Source of the DNA: Sarocladium kiliense
Lineage: Eukaryota; Ascomycota; Sordariomycetes; Hypocreales; Sarocladiaceae
Direction of reading: 5' to 3'
DNA: 64,000 bases
NCBI GenBank assembly: GCA_030734395.1
Contig: JAUZTG010000048.1
Location: forward strand, 2,728,001-2,792,000
Position numbers and translations under genes: made by a program. The number at the start of each line of letters is the position of its first letter. Position 1 is the first letter of the stretch. Shown here piece after piece: positions 32,056 through 43,572 of the stretch. The notes beneath the pieces were generated by a model. That model saw nothing but the letters and a program-made list of their open reading frames with translations, was not told the origin of the DNA and ran no database searches.

Positions 32056-35000
32056 CTACTCCTCGTCCAAGCTGCCCATATTTCCAGTCTTCTTCGTGCC
32101 CCCGCCACCGATCCGCAGCATGCTCAGCCTCTTGCGGACACTGCCTCGCTTGCCAATGCCGGCCTGTTGTTGCTGTTGCGGTTGCTGGAGCTGCGGATCT
32201 GCGCTTGAGAAAGTCTCATTGATCCTAGCTTTGTCGGTGCTCTTGCGCAGCCCAAGGCTTGCGCCCCAGTCCGTACCACCGTTCTCACCAGGGAGAACCA
32301 CATCAGCGAGAGGGTTTCGGAGTATGCTTCGTCGATTGTTTTCCTTGCTGCTGGCACTTCGGCGGTGTGGTGTCGCCTCCGTGTTACCGTTCGGGGTTTC
32401 TGGAGGTCGAGTTGGATCTGAATCCTTCCTGCGCCCTCCCAGGATGCTCAAAGTTGGCCCGCGTTGTCGCAGGCTGACAGGCCGCAAAACCGAAGCCTCT
32501 TGTTCCCCAAATGCCGTATTCAAGGTAGAAGCGATATTGGCTGCCGGTGGGCTCCTGTCACTGACCGTTGGCGATCGCTTCCATTGAGGGGAAGGAGTCG
32601 ACAGCGCCTCCCTTGGAGTTGGGGCGAGCGGGGGTGCGAATGTTAAGATTTCCGGGGCGAAAGTTAGCTCGAAGCCTGTAGAAGAGTGATTAGTACGATT
32701 CGGAAATCGGTGTGCGGTTCGACTGACCTTGCTGCAGCTCCTCGTGCCTACGACTGAGGATCTCATTGTTGCTTCGAGCAAATGCCGCCAGGCACCGTTT
32801 AATAACCAACGCGTGATCAAGCAGCGCCATCTTGATAGCACTGTCTTGAGGATCCAGCTCTGGCTCTTCCTCTTCTTCTTCTTCCTCCTCCTCATCCTCA
32901 TCCTCAGCATCCTCGTCCTCGTCCACCTCCTCCTCGATGCCACGGTGTTTTGCGGGAAGCAGCTCCCGATAGCACACCACACTGTTTTCGGAGCTCGGAT
33001 TTACTGAGTAGTTCACGGCATCCAGAAGAGTCTGCGCATGCTCGTCCTCGCCTTCTAACAGACGCCGTTCCAGAGCAGCCATTTCTTGCGTCTTGCGTAC
33101 AATACGCTCCAGGGCGGTCTCATGTGCAGTCAATCTTATCTCTGCGATCTCTACAATCTCGCTCCGGCGCATAATAGTCGGGAAAGGTTCTTCAGTCGTA
33201 TACACCAATTTTTCAGCGTAGTGCTCGTGGACGGGACCTGACGTATGGCGCTTTGTCGACATCGAGAAGACCTGGGGGTGGGAGGAAAGTAAAAAGTCGC
33301 GAATGACTTGAGGAACGCGCGCCCTCTGGAAGACGTGGTGAGTGAGGTCACGATGAGGCGTGACAGCAGATACAACAAGATACTGGCCCTCGACTTCATC
33401 CACATCGCCACTAGTGACGATGTGTGCCGCTGGGTATTGCTCTTGCATACGGTCCGTGAATACAGAAGCTCTTTCGGTCGGCGAACCCTCGTAGATGAAT
33501 TCCTTGTCGCGAACGCTGGCAGGGAAGCCAAGGCCTTTGTAGATGACCTTGAAGTACTTGGCCACCAGTTTGTCACTCTTCGAGATGGTTTCGTAAATCG
33601 TAGCAATGGCGCGTTCCGTCCTGGCAAGCTTCGCGAAGTCGAACACATTCGTCTCGTACTGTGTTTGGAGCTCTTTGTATGCTGTCAGGGCATTGCTCCA
33701 CGACTCTCCGTCCTCGAAGTGCTTGATCATGGAGAAATAGATGCTCTCCTTGCGTTCGAAGGCGCTCTGGGCCGGGAAATCATTTTCGGGCAGCGGCGCA
33801 CACTGTCTTGTCGGATCCCACTCGTAGAGATCGGCATGAAGTCTTAATGCCAGGCCGGCACCGGCGAAATTCCTAGTTTCAGCCTGCAGGTCCGCCAGCT
33901 GGTGGACGTAGCGAACGAAGATCTCTTCCTTTTGCATATCGCGCAAAAACTCCATGAGACGCAGTCTGTTGATGATGTGAGACGCTTCATGACTGTTGTC
34001 ACCGCTGTGCACAGCGGCAAGTAGATCAAGGAATTCATCCAGTGTCGCTACAAGCTCGCGGAGCGCGGCATACAGTGGCTCCTCTGGAATTTCGGATAGA
34101 GGCTGGAAGCGCATCATGAGCTCTCCAATGAAAAGCTTCTGAAGAATGCTCTCGGTGAGCGGCTTTGTCTTGAAGAATTCGTCAAGGCAGTCAATCATCT
34201 CGGTCTGTATCGCGGAAAGGTCCTCGCTCAGAGTCCACTCGCTCACAATCATGGTTTGGAGGACCTCCACAGCCATTTTCCGCAGACCCTCGTGGACACT
34301 CAAGCACAGTTCGACAATGGGCCCAACGAGTGTTGGGACGTAGGAGACCTGGTAGCCGCCCATCTTAGCAAGGCCGTACCGGTTCTGCTCCTCGGTGCTG
34401 GCTTCCCATCCGATGGCTTCCCATGTTCTACGCAGGAGCTCAGCACCATGCTCGCGAACGTCTCCAGCAATCTTCCATACTGCCCGTCGTTTCTGCTCTG
34501 GGAACGTTTCAAGAGCTAGTGATGAGCTACCAACAAGCTTCAGCAAGGTGGTGAAGAAGGCTTTCCAGAGGTCGGTGTTGAACTCCTCGGCCTCGTCTGG
34601 ATCAGGGAGGAAGGAGTCCAGCAAAATGCCTGCGAGATACTGGAGTGTGTTCATAATTGACTTATGATGGTAGATGTGCACACTCAGCCAGTTGGCTGGA
34701 AACGCTTCGCCCATGAGGATACTCATCTCGACTTGCAGCAAGTTCTCAAGCAGAGCCGTCAAGTCATCTTCGGCCAACTCTAGCTGCATTCCGGGTTTTG
34801 AATTCGATAGTGCTGACAAGATGCAGGCCAGTTCCACAAGGGCTTCATCAAAGGCGAACTCCTCTGTGACGATCTTGGACGGGAAAGGGTATGAGCTCGG
34901 GAATAGCAGAGATAGGCGGTTGCGTTCTTTCCGGGGTGATGACTGGATGGCAAGGTATGAGTCGATTATTCTCGGGATATGGTCGGGGATCTCAGGGCCA

Positions 35001-38000
35001 AGATGGCCGATTTGGCTGGCAAGGACGGAGCAACAAAGTCGAATCTGATCCCTCCACTGGTCATTGATCTCGGGCGCATAACCCCAGTGCGGAGTGATCC
35101 AGCGCACAGTATTAGCACTCAGAGCCGCCTTCTGCTCTCGCTGAGCGAACAGATCGAGCTTCGAGTAGTTGATAATCAGGATCAGCTTGTAGAGAACAAG
35201 CTTCCCCTTAACTTGAGTGCACGAGTCCATGAAGTCAATGGCAATGTGCAAGATCTCCTCGGTAGAAAGGAGCCCAGCCAGTTCTGGCAGCCAAGTGTGG
35301 AAGTGCTGAACCGCTAGTGTCTGGCTGCCGACCAAGACCGGCGATGAGTTTCGCATCATTTCATCGAGAGCCTTGAAGATAGACCTCAAATGCCGTGTGA
35401 AACCTTGGGCTGATGATGTGATGCCAATGCCAGCCTCCTTGGCCTTCTGCTGCCCTCTGGCATGGGTAATGAACTTTAGGATGTGCCGCACGACTTTGAA
35501 CGTTGCGCGCAGCTTGCGTGCGGTCTCAGGTTCAGTCGGGTTTTCGAGGAGGCGTGTGAATGATCGGACGAGACACGGTGTGGCGAAGGGGTAGTTGAAC
35601 TTCCTCTCGGCGTACTGATCGACAAGGGGCCCGAGGTTGAATCGACGGTCGTGCACAATGCCTAAGACGCGAACCAATGCGGTGAAGACGAGGTCTTCGT
35701 AGTCATCGTTCCCCGAAAACTCGACCAGGATGCCGAACAGTCCGTCAAGGACATCACTCAGAAGCTTCACAATTTCAATCTCAGGAACGAAGATGAGCTG
35801 CCGAAGCATCGCTGGAACATCCTCTTTGGGGAGCTCTTTCCATCTCAAGAGGCCCAAGATGATTCTGTCCTGAGAAAAGCGGGTGCTGGATAGATATGTT
35901 TCAGCAAGCAGTACAGCCAGCGGCCCAGTGACTTCCGCCGAGTGTTCATCTTTACCACGCGGAGCAAAAGGTAGCGAAAGGTATCCGCCCTTGCCTGCTG
36001 GTGCGGGAAGAGGAGTTGATGTATACTCGTCTATCTTATAGAGCAAGAGACCATGAGGGCCATCCCGAATGAACGCTTGCTTGTCCCAGAGAGGCATATA
36101 AGCCACTGCAAATGGAGGATGCGGCATATCAGAGAGGAACATGACCACATGAGAGGTCGAAACATCCTTAGGGGAGACTTGAAGCCGGATTGTTTGTTTC
36201 CATGCTTCGCCCCTTTCTGCCGCAGTAGACTTGAAGGTCGAGATCGGGTCCGTGCTCGACGAGACATGAATGCAATTTTCAATACGCTCGCCAGATGCTC
36301 GTCGCACTTCCAATGTTACTTGTAGGTGGTTGCCGGACACACTAGAAGGCATCGCGGTTGCGCTCCCTCCGTACCTCGAGAGCAGATTCTGCCTTGCCAG
36401 TGCGGCGGTATTCAAGGTGAAGTAGATGTCGGATCGTGGTCGCGTCGGTGCTCCTGAAAACCCCATCCTGCTCGTCTTCGTCACCCCCGATAGCATCGTT
36501 GGGGTGGCCTTGATCAAGGCATCTGCATCTGGATGATTAAACCCCTTCAGATGCAGTTGAAGTCGTTCCCCTCGTTTTGATCTCTCGAAGTTGGACGTTG
36601 GGCTATCCAAAAGATCGCGAACCAGTGGATCCCAATCCTCTCCAGGCTCCCTATCGCTGAGCGGGCGCGAAGAGGGCGCCCAGATACTGACAACTTGCTC
36701 GACCTCCTCGGACTGTTTCATTATGGCGTTGAGCTTTAAAACGCCGATGCCGACTGTTCTTTGCACGGTTTGTGTCGCTTCAACATGCATCCCATTCTTC
36801 GAGCCAGCAGTACTGGGTGGTCCATGGCCGTCTCTGCTTACACTTCCGTTGGTCGAAGGTCTCTCATCAGCCTGCTCCGTCACAGAGTCCATCCGCGCAG
36901 CCTGTCCGCCGCGGGAGAAGGCAGATCTTGTTGATTTAGTCGCTCCCCACATCAGACTCCTCCTAGAGGACTTCGTTCCACCAGAGGACGCAGGATGGTT
37001 GGTCTCCCGCGAGTAATTATTCTGGTTCGCTGTCCCTGAGCGGGATGCCGGCTTGTACATGAAAATCTGTTGCGAGGCAAGGACCTTGACAACAAGGTAG
37101 AGCTCAGAATCTGTTGATGGCGCCTCGCCAATGTCTTGTGAGGAGAGGTCTGTGAAGAGGGTTTTGGTTTGCGTGGTCTGTGATAGACTTCCAAGAGACC
37201 CTCCAGGCGGTATGTCAAGAGTGAAACATTCTGACAGATTGGTCAGCCTGTCGTATGGCGGTTTGCTAACAAGGTAGGCGACCAGTGTTGTATCCTCGGT
37301 TGAGGCACCAGCGAATCCCTTGATCTCAACCAGGAGTTGGTGCAAGCTCGTCATCTCGGCTGCTGGTTGCGGAGGCTCGTCCAGCAAGCTCATTTCTGAC
37401 TGCAGCTTGGTGATCTCAACGACAGAGTCGTCACCAGTCAGAACACGGCCACGGGCCTTCGGGTCGCGAACAATAACTTCTCCTCCACAGAGCTTGTTGA
37501 CCCTAACAAGATCCCATACAGTCTTCTCGCGCAGTCGATCGTATTCGTGAGCAGTGAGGACATTGTATAAGAACTGCTGTCGGCTGAGGTTCAAACTGTT
37601 GATGAGCTGTGAGAGCTTGTCAAGCTGCGCATACTGCCTCGAGAGCAGAAGCTCGTGGAGATTCTTGGAATGCCATTCTCGCAGACACGACGCAATTTCG
37701 TCAATCAGGGGTTCGGAAGCTGAAGTTGGCGTTTCGTCTCCGATCTTGAGCATTGGAACCGGCGCAGCTGGGCGAGGCGCATCAGGGTCCCTCTTGACAG
37801 GGATAGACAAATTGCCCGGCGCAACGTTTGGCAGCTCTTGAAGTGGCTGTCTTTCCCCTCTGTTACCCGACCTCCTTTGCTTTCCTGTGCTCTCCTTGTG
37901 CACGCCATTGGAGAGTGTGCCGTTGACCGAATCACGATTCTCGACGTCCTCGGCATCGCTCTCGTCGCCCTTATCAGAGTCGCCCAGAAGTTCTCGAATT

Positions 38001-38248
38001 TCAACGCAACTGCGCGGGAAGATACCGCTGAAGACTCGGGCCTCAAGAGTCTGGCCACGAACAGAGGTAAGACCAGCGAGCAAGCTCGGAGGGGCGACGA
38101 GGTAGCCACGCAGCCACTCGCCGCCAGGAGTCTCCTCGATCACGTAGAGCTCATCACCGATTTCGAGCGGGAGGTCGGCCGGACTCGAGGGAGCAAAAGG
38201 ATATGTCGCGACGGCGAAGGCAATGCGAGGGAGAGGCTGCCAGGGCAT
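32056..38248 (-). CDS. DCK1: DOCK-family Rho GEF (SH3, DHR-1, DHR-2)
   Basis: An atypical guanine-nucleotide exchange factor for Rho/Rac-type GTPases; the yeast counterpart Dck1 acts with Lmo1 on Rho5. Exon 1 is 38248-32728 (5.5 kb) and exon 2 is 32675-32056, giving 2046 aa. An N-terminal SH3 domain spans about 8-80 (AVATYPFAPSSPADLPLEIG, GIFPRSCVEI). The DHR-1/C2 lipid-binding domain is near 600-740 (RSDIYFTLNTAALARQNLL, VVMFLSDMPHPPFAVAYMPLWD). The DHR-2 catalytic domain runs from about 1430 to 1840 (HLADLYEWDP-like block, SIYFSMIKHFEDGESWSNAL, YFKVIYKGLGFP). An acidic tract of about 30 residues lies at 1765-1795, inside the end of DHR-2. The tail holds a Gln-rich run and basic repeats. The intron 32727-32676 was inferred because the exon-1 frame stops 12 codons past the donor, while the tail continues cleanly in phase. 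Confidence 0.93.
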
Positions 38249-40437
38249 TGAAAGCTTGCGAGCGGGTTTGACAGGAATGTCGGGGTAACCTGGCGTAGTG
38301 GGATGTCGTGGGGTTCGTAGTCGTGGCTCGTAGCTCGATGTTGGATTCCAATGCCTATTCAGAAGCTTGAGGAGTCTGAAATCAATGAGCTTGTGGCTGA
38401 TTGGCCCGACCTATAACTGGACAGGGCTTGGAGGAGAGGGTCGCGTGCAAAGAGCTTCTCGAAGTCATCAAAGTCGGCTTGGTGGTGGTTGCGATGGGAG
38501 TAATGGGCTGTTGTACAGGGGCGTCCGCTTCGAGTTCAGGAACGTTGCTAGGAGATGCGATGCCACACACAGCAAAGAAGCGCAAGCCGAAAAGAGGAGC
38601 TCCAGGTACTGTGGCGACCAGGGGAAATTGACTCTGCGCTGCAATGCCGAAAAGGATCGTGAAGTGCTCGTGCTGGAGTTGCGTCGAGATCCAGAAAAAG
38701 TATCAGCCCCCTGAGCACTGAGCAGACGCGAGGCAAGTGATGGCGACAGGGTTGGGGAATCTCCAGCAAGCGTGAGGGGCGCAAAGGGGCTTCAATTTCG
38801 ATGGTGGGCGCCTCCAGGTCCAGTGGAGGTTCCAGGTCTGGGCGGGAGCCGTGCCGTTGTTGTAGGAGGTGCTAGCGGTGGTGGAGCGAACCGCTCCAAA
38901 CGGACAGTAGTAGTCAAGTACCTGAGGCGGGCAACACAGTGATGTGGCAGCGATCGTTATGGCGTTGGAGGTTGACGTTGTGGGCTGCTGCCGCGCCCCC
39001 TTGCGCCTGTGAACACCTCCAGCCAGAGAACGGGCTGCTACTGTACAGACCCGGCACCTGGCTGCAAGGGACCGCTAGTGCATGTGGGTGACAGGCTGAC
39101 AGGCTTCCCCAGCTCTAAACTTTATCAAACCAAAGGAATATCAGATTTTGAGGATAATAATGCTTACCATCATGTCAATGCTATGGACCCTGATCCAGGA
39201 AAAAACCAGCACTTCGTCTGTCCCACTATTAGATTGCCCGCGCCCAAGCTCCGAACATTGAGGAGCGCCCCTGGACGCCATCCCCTTCTCGGATGCTGCC
39301 CCTGAAACACAGCTGCATGGCCTTTACTGCTTCGAGCCAAGGCCCTGCCCAAAGAAGGGACATGGACTCCAGGCCATTTCTTGCCTCCAGACAAGGTGTT
39401 CCCAGGACGCGCGAACCAGCGCCTCGGTACAATGGGAGGGCTCGAGGCCACCTACTGGCCCAAGCAGTGCCCGATTCGTTTTCGGGCAGAGTTTCATCTT
39501 GGCCAGTGCAACACACACAAGGATGTACCAAGGGAAGGATATATACAATACTGTCTGCACGGTCATGTTGCACCTGGGCTTACCTAGCACCGAATGATTT
39601 TGGATCATAACAGGTACAGTGTAAGGTCACTTCAGTTGCCTTTCCTGATGATGCAGTCTACACCGTTTCCTCGCCACAGAACAGCCGATTCAGGCTGGCT
39701 CGGTGCGCTTCACTACCCTATACTTGCGAGAGTTAGCGACATCGACTTCGATATGCCATCCAAAAGCGGTGTTGCCCCCACCACGATGTAGAACTCCCAC
39801 AGGTAATCGGGGCGTTAATACGTCGCACAGAATCGTTTTGTTTCGTGTCTTTTTAACGACCGGTGAACGTTGTGCTCCCAGGCACCTTTCTTCCTGTGTA
39901 AAGTAACTCAAAATGTCAAACCCCACCAACGCCGCTCCGGCTCCGCTGCCCGGCGCCGAAAGGCTCTTTCAAGCTTTCTTGCCCCTCGTAGGAACCGGAT
40001 CCGCTCACTAAGCCACCAGTTCCCAAGGCATCACACTGGCACCAAATTATGCCTGTTGTGATGGCACGAAGTGAGGGGGAGGCGTGATGTGCGATATCAC
40101 GTTTGCTATCACGTTTGCTATCAAGTTTGCATTCCACATTGCAAGTTGGTGTGGTGATCAGATGACACGCGATGCCGCACTGACACTGTTATACCCTGAT
40201 GGTGCCATTTGCAGCACCCATTTGCAGCCCCTCATGCCCTGTGTCGTCACTGGCAGCAACTGCACCACCCCTCCTCCCCTCACTGTGCCCCTTCACCCAC
40301 CGCCTCACAACCACGTACTCATCTGAATAAAATCAAGGTACAAATATTTGCGCGACGCACATAGGTGACCGGCCACTTGTCATCTACCATGCTTTCACAA
40401 ACGCCATTTACTATCCCAGAGCTCTTCATCTCCTCAC
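38249..40437. other. Intergenic, DOCK promoter to GNAT gene
   Basis: 2.2 kb with no supported gene. Pyrimidine-rich patches and the short tandem repeat at 40096-40131 are the only structure noticed. Confidence 0.5.
40096..40131. repeat. Tandem repeat, 12-nt unit, three copies
   Basis: The unit atcacgtttgct is perfect at 40096-40107 and 40108-40119, with a third copy carrying two changes. It lies about 300 bp upstream of the GNAT start. Confidence 0.85.
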
Positions 40438-41449
40438 ATGAGCACTGAGACATCCTTGACTCTTCAACCACTAACAATCGAAGGGAGCAAAGGCGTCATC
40501 TACCCATCCTCTAGGCCTGGACTTTTACTCAACCTTGACCCAACTTTTCCCGCAAAGGAGCTGGCTCCGGGGTGCACCATACGGCAGGCAAAAACACCAA
40601 GACATAGGCCTCACAGAAGACGACTGTATCGAATTCCTCCACCACACCATGGGCACTCCATTCATCACCTTCCTCGAGCCTAGTAAGCTCGAGGGCTACA
40701 TGCGTGGTACCCCACGCGACTCGCAGCCCCCCTCCATCCCATCAGCTTTCCTCGATGCGATGGAGGTTCGTGAACGCGTGTTCGTGGAAGAGCAAGGCGT
40801 CGAGCCTGAGTTTGAGTTTGACGGCGATGATCCTCGCTCCTGTCACTGGGTTGTCTACGCCAGCGTCAATAAGACCGAAGAGCTCGAGGTTCGAGATGAG
40901 GAGGGTAACGTAGTCCAACCACGCAAGAGCTCAACGAGATCCACTCCCATCGGTACCGTCCGGTTGGTGCCTTTCCCGCACGAACCGCATCCCAAGCCTG
41001 GGGGCCACTACTACAATGGGCAGCTGGAGGGTGAGGCACCAAGCGAAGAACCTTCGAAAGGGTATATCACAGACCGGGCGACCACTTTTCACGATGGCAA
41101 GGAGCCTTACGTCAAGCTTGGACGCCTTGCAGTCATACCAGAGTTCCGAGGCCACCGCGTTGCTGGGCTGCTCGTCAGCACTGTTCTCGGTTGGCTGAAG
41201 AACAATCCCTCCTACTTCGATCCCAGCATCAAGGAGATGGGGCTCGAGCAGTTGGGTGCTAAGAACGAAAGGGATATACCGAAGTGGAACGGATTGGTCT
41301 GCGTTCATGCCCAAGAGAAGGTGATCGGGGCGTGGTCAAAATGGGGGTTCAAGACGGATGAGGGAATGGGCAAGTGGTGGGAAGAAGGTATTCCTCACGT
41401 TGGCATGTTTCAGCGAATTGAAACAGTGCCCAAGCAGGTCTTGATCTAG
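40438..41449 (+). CDS. GNAT-family N-acetyltransferase, apparent +1 frame change near 40590
   Basis: An acetyl-CoA-dependent acyltransferase; the acceptor is unknown. The frame from the ATG at 40438 reads plausible protein up to APGCTIRQAK, where TIRQA looks like the first strand of a GNAT domain. The continuation DIGLTEDDCIEFLHHTMG lies in the next frame, which runs to the stop at 41449. The two readings meet at a run of five A (40590-40594). No donor/acceptor pair explains the switch. Core motifs in the downstream frame are MEVRERVFVEEQGVEPEFEFDGDD, IGTVRLVPFP, and motif A LGRLAVIPEFRGHRVAGLLV (R/Q-x-x-G-x-G/A-like acetyl-CoA loop). The C-terminal block is GAWSKWGFKTDEGMGKWWEEGIPHVGMF. If there is no frame change, the protein could start at the ATG at 40649 (266 aa), with 40438 opening an overlapping upstream ORF. 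Confidence 0.82.
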
Positions 41450-41830
41450 ACTGCGAGTAAGGGTGCAGTTCCAGTACGACGATGATGACTTCACGACATT
41501 TCGCTAGGGTAGGGAGAGAGGAATCCCAAATACTTTGCGGATCAGTTGAGCAGATGTGTTAGTGAGTTGGTCACGATAGTCATTCAATCGTGGAGACTAC
41601 GCGCCCTGTTTAGAGAGAGCCGACTTTTTATTCAGACTCTAGAGCCGTATTTGACATATCCGTAGCGTTCCCAGACCCGAACGCAAAATGCACTTCTGAA
41701 AGATGCCAGAACCACGCCGAAGCCGCAACCCCTTTACAGCCAGAAGATTCCTCCTCTCGACTCTCCCTTTCCAGAGAGAGAAGCATACCAAATACCCACG
41801 GGATTCCACAGCCCACATAAAACGATACGT
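41450..41830. other. Intergenic (convergent 3' flanks)
   Basis: Between the ends of the GNAT and RPS5 genes. No gene seen. Confidence 0.6.
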
Positions 41831-42673
41831 TTATCGGTTGGACTTGGCGACACGCTCGAGCTCGTCCTTCTTCTTGATGGCGTAGGAGTTGCTGCTACCC
41901 TTGGCGGCGTTGATGAGCTCCTCAGCAAGGCACTCAGCGATGGACTTGACGTTGCGGAAAGCGGCCTCGCGAGCACCGGTGGTGAGGAGAGCGATGGCCT
42001 GGTTGACTCTCCGGAGGGGAGAGACATCGACGGCTTGACGACGGACGGTACCAGCGGAACCGATACGGGTGGAGTCCTCACGGGGACCGCAGTTGACAAT
42101 GGCGTCGACGGCGACCTGGATGGGGTTCTGGTCGGTCATGAGGTGAATCTGTAGCAATTTTCGTTAGTCTTGTGTTCCTCCCCGACTGCGTTTGCAATTT
42201 TCTCCTCGTCTCAGAGGGACATCTCGTGGGGTGTACGTACGATCTCGAAAGCGTGGTCGACGATGCGGACGGCCATGAGCTTCTTGCCGTTGTTGCGGCC
42301 GTGCATCATGAGGGAGTTGGTCAACCGCTCGATGATGGGGCAGTTGGCCTTGCGGAAACGCTTGACAGCGTAGCGACCGGCGGAGTGGGTGACATAGACG
42401 GGGTTGCGGAGGGAGATGTAGTCACTATTCGCATCAATTCGTTAGCAACAATGTCCTTTTGTCGCACAGCCTTGGCTTTTCGAAAAAGCCACAAGGTCGC
42501 TTAGATCCCTTCTCGAGAGAAAATACCACATACGTGAGAGAGATGTCGCGGACCTCAACGTCGTAGTCCCACTTGTTGAACAGCTTGACGTTGCCAACCT
42601 CCTTGACAACATCCTTGGGGAGGATGTCGGTGAGAACCGAGTTCTCAACCTCGATATCGCCGCCGTCAGACAT
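41831..42673 (-). CDS. RPS5: 40S ribosomal protein uS7 (Rps5)
   Basis: A core protein of the small-subunit head that contacts the E-site tRNA and mRNA exit. Exons are 42673-42534, 42424-42241 and 42148-41831, giving 213 aa, the normal fungal length. The sequence is near-invariant: VKLFNKWDYDVEVRDISL, RFRKANCPIIERLTNSLMMHG, NGKKLMAVRIVDHAFEI, HLMTDQNPIQVAVDAIVNCG, RQAVDVSPLRRVNQAIALL, and the end DELERVAKSNR. The exon-2 to exon-3 junction falls between EI and IHLMTDQNP. It is divergent from RPS25, with which it shares a 384-bp promoter. Confidence 0.98.
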
Positions 42674-43057
42674 ATTGGCTGTTTATGTTGCAGTCGAACG
42701 TTCCGGTCGGTTGCAAGGGAAAGGGTGCGGTGGTGATGCTGTTGGGGCCGGGGGTTAGTTGAAGCCTTGAAGTCGAGATTGGGATTTTTCGAGTAGGTTG
42801 AAGGCGGGCTTGGACCCTCACAGCACCGATTGGAAAATTGGTTGGCGGGCAGTGGCGAGCCAATGAGAATGCGCGAAGTTGATGACTAAGCTCAAAAGTC
42901 GTGGGAAGGTGCAACCCGCCTTAGGGCGACTTGCCCTAATCTCTACCGCTCAATCCAGTCCCCCTCAGACTTCTACCCAGGTGGAGGACTTGAGAGCAAC
43001 GCCCGAAAAAACCGTCTCTTCCGCATCCCCATCAACGACCAGCATCACATCGACAAA
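42674..43057. promoter_or_regulatory. Bidirectional ribosomal-protein promoter (RPS5/RPS25)
   Basis: 384 bp between the start codons of two 40S ribosomal protein genes. Such head-to-head pairs are expected to be co-regulated by growth signals. It carries the TTAGGGC inverted repeat listed separately. Confidence 0.75.
42921..42939. promoter_or_regulatory. TTAGGGC inverted repeat, candidate Tbf1-type site
   Basis: A perfect 7-bp inverted repeat, TTAGGGC-gactt-GCCCTAA, sits 137 bp upstream of the RPS25 ATG. Telomere-like TTAGGG/CCCTAA boxes are bound by Tbf1-type Myb factors at ribosomal protein promoters in several ascomycetes. Binding here is inferred from the motif and its location only. Confidence 0.6.
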
Positions 43058-43572
43058 ATGGTTCGTCGCGCCTCTCCTATCCCTTCCTCGCTCGCGCAGA
43101 AGCCTATCGCTTCCTCGTTCGCGCAGAAATCCATTCCTTCGGCCGCTCAGGATCCTCCCGGGCCTAACGAACGATGATTTTATAAGAACACTCAAGAACT
43201 AACATATCTTACGCGACGATAGGCACCCGCTGCTGGAGGCAAGAAGCAAAAGAAGAAGTGGTCGAAGGGCAAGGTCAAGGACAAGGCCCAGCACGCCGTC
43301 CTGCTCGACAAGACCACCTCTGAGAAGCTCTACAAGGATGTCCAGTCCTACCGCCTCGTCACCATCGCTACCCTCGTCGACCGTATGAAGATCAACGGCT
43401 CGCTCGCCCGCCAGTGCATCGCCGACCTCGAGGAGAAGGGCATGATCAAGCCTGTGGTCACCCACAGCAAGATGAAGATCTACAGTATGCCTCGCCACGG
43501 AATCAGCTCATAATGAGACATCAGGAATACTCTGCTAACATGATGACAGCTCGTGCCATTGGCGATGCGTAA
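43058..43572 (+). CDS. RPS25: 40S ribosomal protein eS25 (Rps25)
   Basis: A small-subunit head protein also needed for some IRES-driven initiation. Exon 1 is only the ATG codon (43058-43060), exon 2 is 43223-43484 and exon 3 is 43550-43572, giving 95 aa. Sequence blocks are APAAGGKKQKKKWSKGKVKD, VLLDKTTSEKLYKDVQSYRL, ATLVDRMKINGSLARQCIADL, and KPVVTHSKMKIYTRAIGDA. Without the ATG-only exon the ORF would lack a start, because the unspliced reading from 43058 is unrelated Ser/Pro-rich sequence. The 162-nt first intron is long for this window; such introns in ribosomal protein genes often carry regulatory elements. Confidence 0.97.

Noticed and set aside
32690..32727. Alternative DOCK C-terminus by reading through the donor
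   Set aside because: It adds only 12 unrelated residues and a stop. Splicing to 32675 joins a long in-phase tail.
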